Source: an uncultured Eubacteriaceae bacterium (GTDB lineage Bacteria > Bacillota > Clostridia > Lachnospirales > CAG-274). Taken from it: a DNA stretch of 7,348 bases. Shown one piece after another: positions 7,209 to 7,348 of this stretch (position 1 is its first letter; every line of letters begins with the position of its first letter). Position numbers and translations under genes: made by a program. The notes under the pieces are model-generated. The model was not told the DNA's origin. It made no database searches and saw only the letters and a program-made list of their open reading frames with translations. The stretch covers positions 1-7,348 of the forward strand of contig CALIRN010000372.1 of the NCBI GenBank assembly GCA_938042265.1, given 5' to 3'.

Positions 7209-7236
7209 CATAAATTTGTAAAAAACTTCACAAAAA
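7193..7236. repeat. Pair of 10-bp direct repeats around the operon promoter
   Basis: The plus-strand decamer TTCACAAAAA occurs exactly at 7193-7202 and 7227-7236, with starts 34 bases apart. The first copy fills the -10 side-to-middle of the promoter spacer, up to the -35 edge. The second lies upstream and overlaps the T-run of the preceding terminator. They could be a regulator site or simply chance in very A/T-rich DNA. Confidence 0.35.
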
Positions 7237-7264
7237 AAGACTGCTATGCAAATAACAGTCCTTT
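7232..7264 (-). terminator. Intrinsic terminator of the gene at the right edge
   Basis: On the minus strand GACTG (7256-7260) pairs with CAGTC (7239-7243) around a 12-base loop and is followed by seven T (A7232-A7238 on plus). The three A before the stem can pair with part of the T-run if one C is bulged. The stem is short, but the clean U-tract and its position 10 bases after a stop codon fit a Rho-independent terminator. Confidence 0.7.
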
Positions 7265-7270
7265 AAAGCA

Positions 7271-7348
7271 TTAATCTCTTCTTCTGCCACCAAAAACAAT
7301 AAGCGCCAGTCTTAAAAGCTGAATAATTGAGGTTGCCGCAGCAGCAAC
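7271..7348 (-). CDS. C-terminal end of an unidentified gene, possible membrane anchor with Arg-rich tail
   Basis: The minus-strand frame is open from the window edge to the TAA at 7271-7273, giving 25 residues. They begin VAAAATSIIQLL, continue RLALIVFGG and end RRRRD. The middle is hydrophobic and could be the end of a membrane helix, with the four arginines anchoring it on the cytoplasmic side. A terminator hairpin starts 7 bases past the stop, which supports this as a real gene end rather than a chance open frame. I do not recognise the family. In Clostridia rpmE (ribosomal protein L31) is a common neighbour upstream of DUF1385, but this tail does not resemble L31. The gene would be the one preceding the operon, on the same strand but separately terminated. 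Confidence 0.6.
   Translation of the reverse strand, partial: VAAAATSIIQLLRLALIVFGGRRRD

Noticed and set aside
1..7348. Mobile element, phage, CRISPR or defence system
   Set aside because: No transposase, integrase, long terminal inverted repeat, regularly spaced repeat or defence-type domain is visible. All gene content is core metabolism, translation and signalling.

Overview
The window looks like ordinary chromosome from a low-GC Gram-positive bacterium, most likely an anaerobic member of the Clostridia. The reasons are A+T-rich DNA, strong AGGAGG-type ribosome binding sites, compact spacing, and the gene set DUF1385 - prmC - prfA, which I know as a typical Firmicutes neighbourhood. A placement in the Ruminococcaceae/Oscillospiraceae is only a guess. 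I see no insertion sequence, phage gene, tRNA, rRNA, CRISPR array or defence cassette. No stretch over 300 bases lacks a gene.

Left part (1-1665, + strand): the 3' portion of a membrane sensor histidine kinase. It is cut by the window edge, because its frame is open to base 1. It shows an extracytoplasmic segment, five visible membrane helices and a C-terminal HisKA/HATPase kinase core whose G1 box is missing. Its response regulator, if it has one, must lie outside the window.

Convergent junction (1666-1760): 95 bases between the kinase and glgP stop codons hold two hairpins. The one next to glgP is a good intrinsic terminator for the minus strand. The one next to the kinase is a weaker candidate for the plus strand.

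Main part (1761-7133, - strand): four tightly packed genes, transcribed right to left in the order DUF1385 membrane protein, prmC, prfA, glgP. The gaps are a 1-base overlap, 20 bases and 26 bases. A strong sigma-A-type promoter with an extended -10 lies at 7180-7208, and the terminator lies at 1719-1752, so a single transcript of about 5.4 kb is the simplest reading. PrmC methylates the GGQ glutamine of release factors, and PrfA (RF1) is one of its substrates, so these two genes form one functional unit. GlgP (glycogen phosphorylase) is metabolically unrelated and seems to share the transcript.

Right edge (7231-7348, - strand): the last 25 codons of another minus-strand gene, with a hydrophobic stretch and an arginine-rich tail, followed by its own terminator hairpin.

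I did not find a clearly new biological system. The points most worth a second look are the HxxEH/HxxxH histidine cluster in the DUF1385 protein, the kinase without a G1 box, glgP riding behind prfA, the RF1-dependent UAG stop of prmC just ahead of the RF1 gene, and the unidentified Arg-tailed protein at the right edge.
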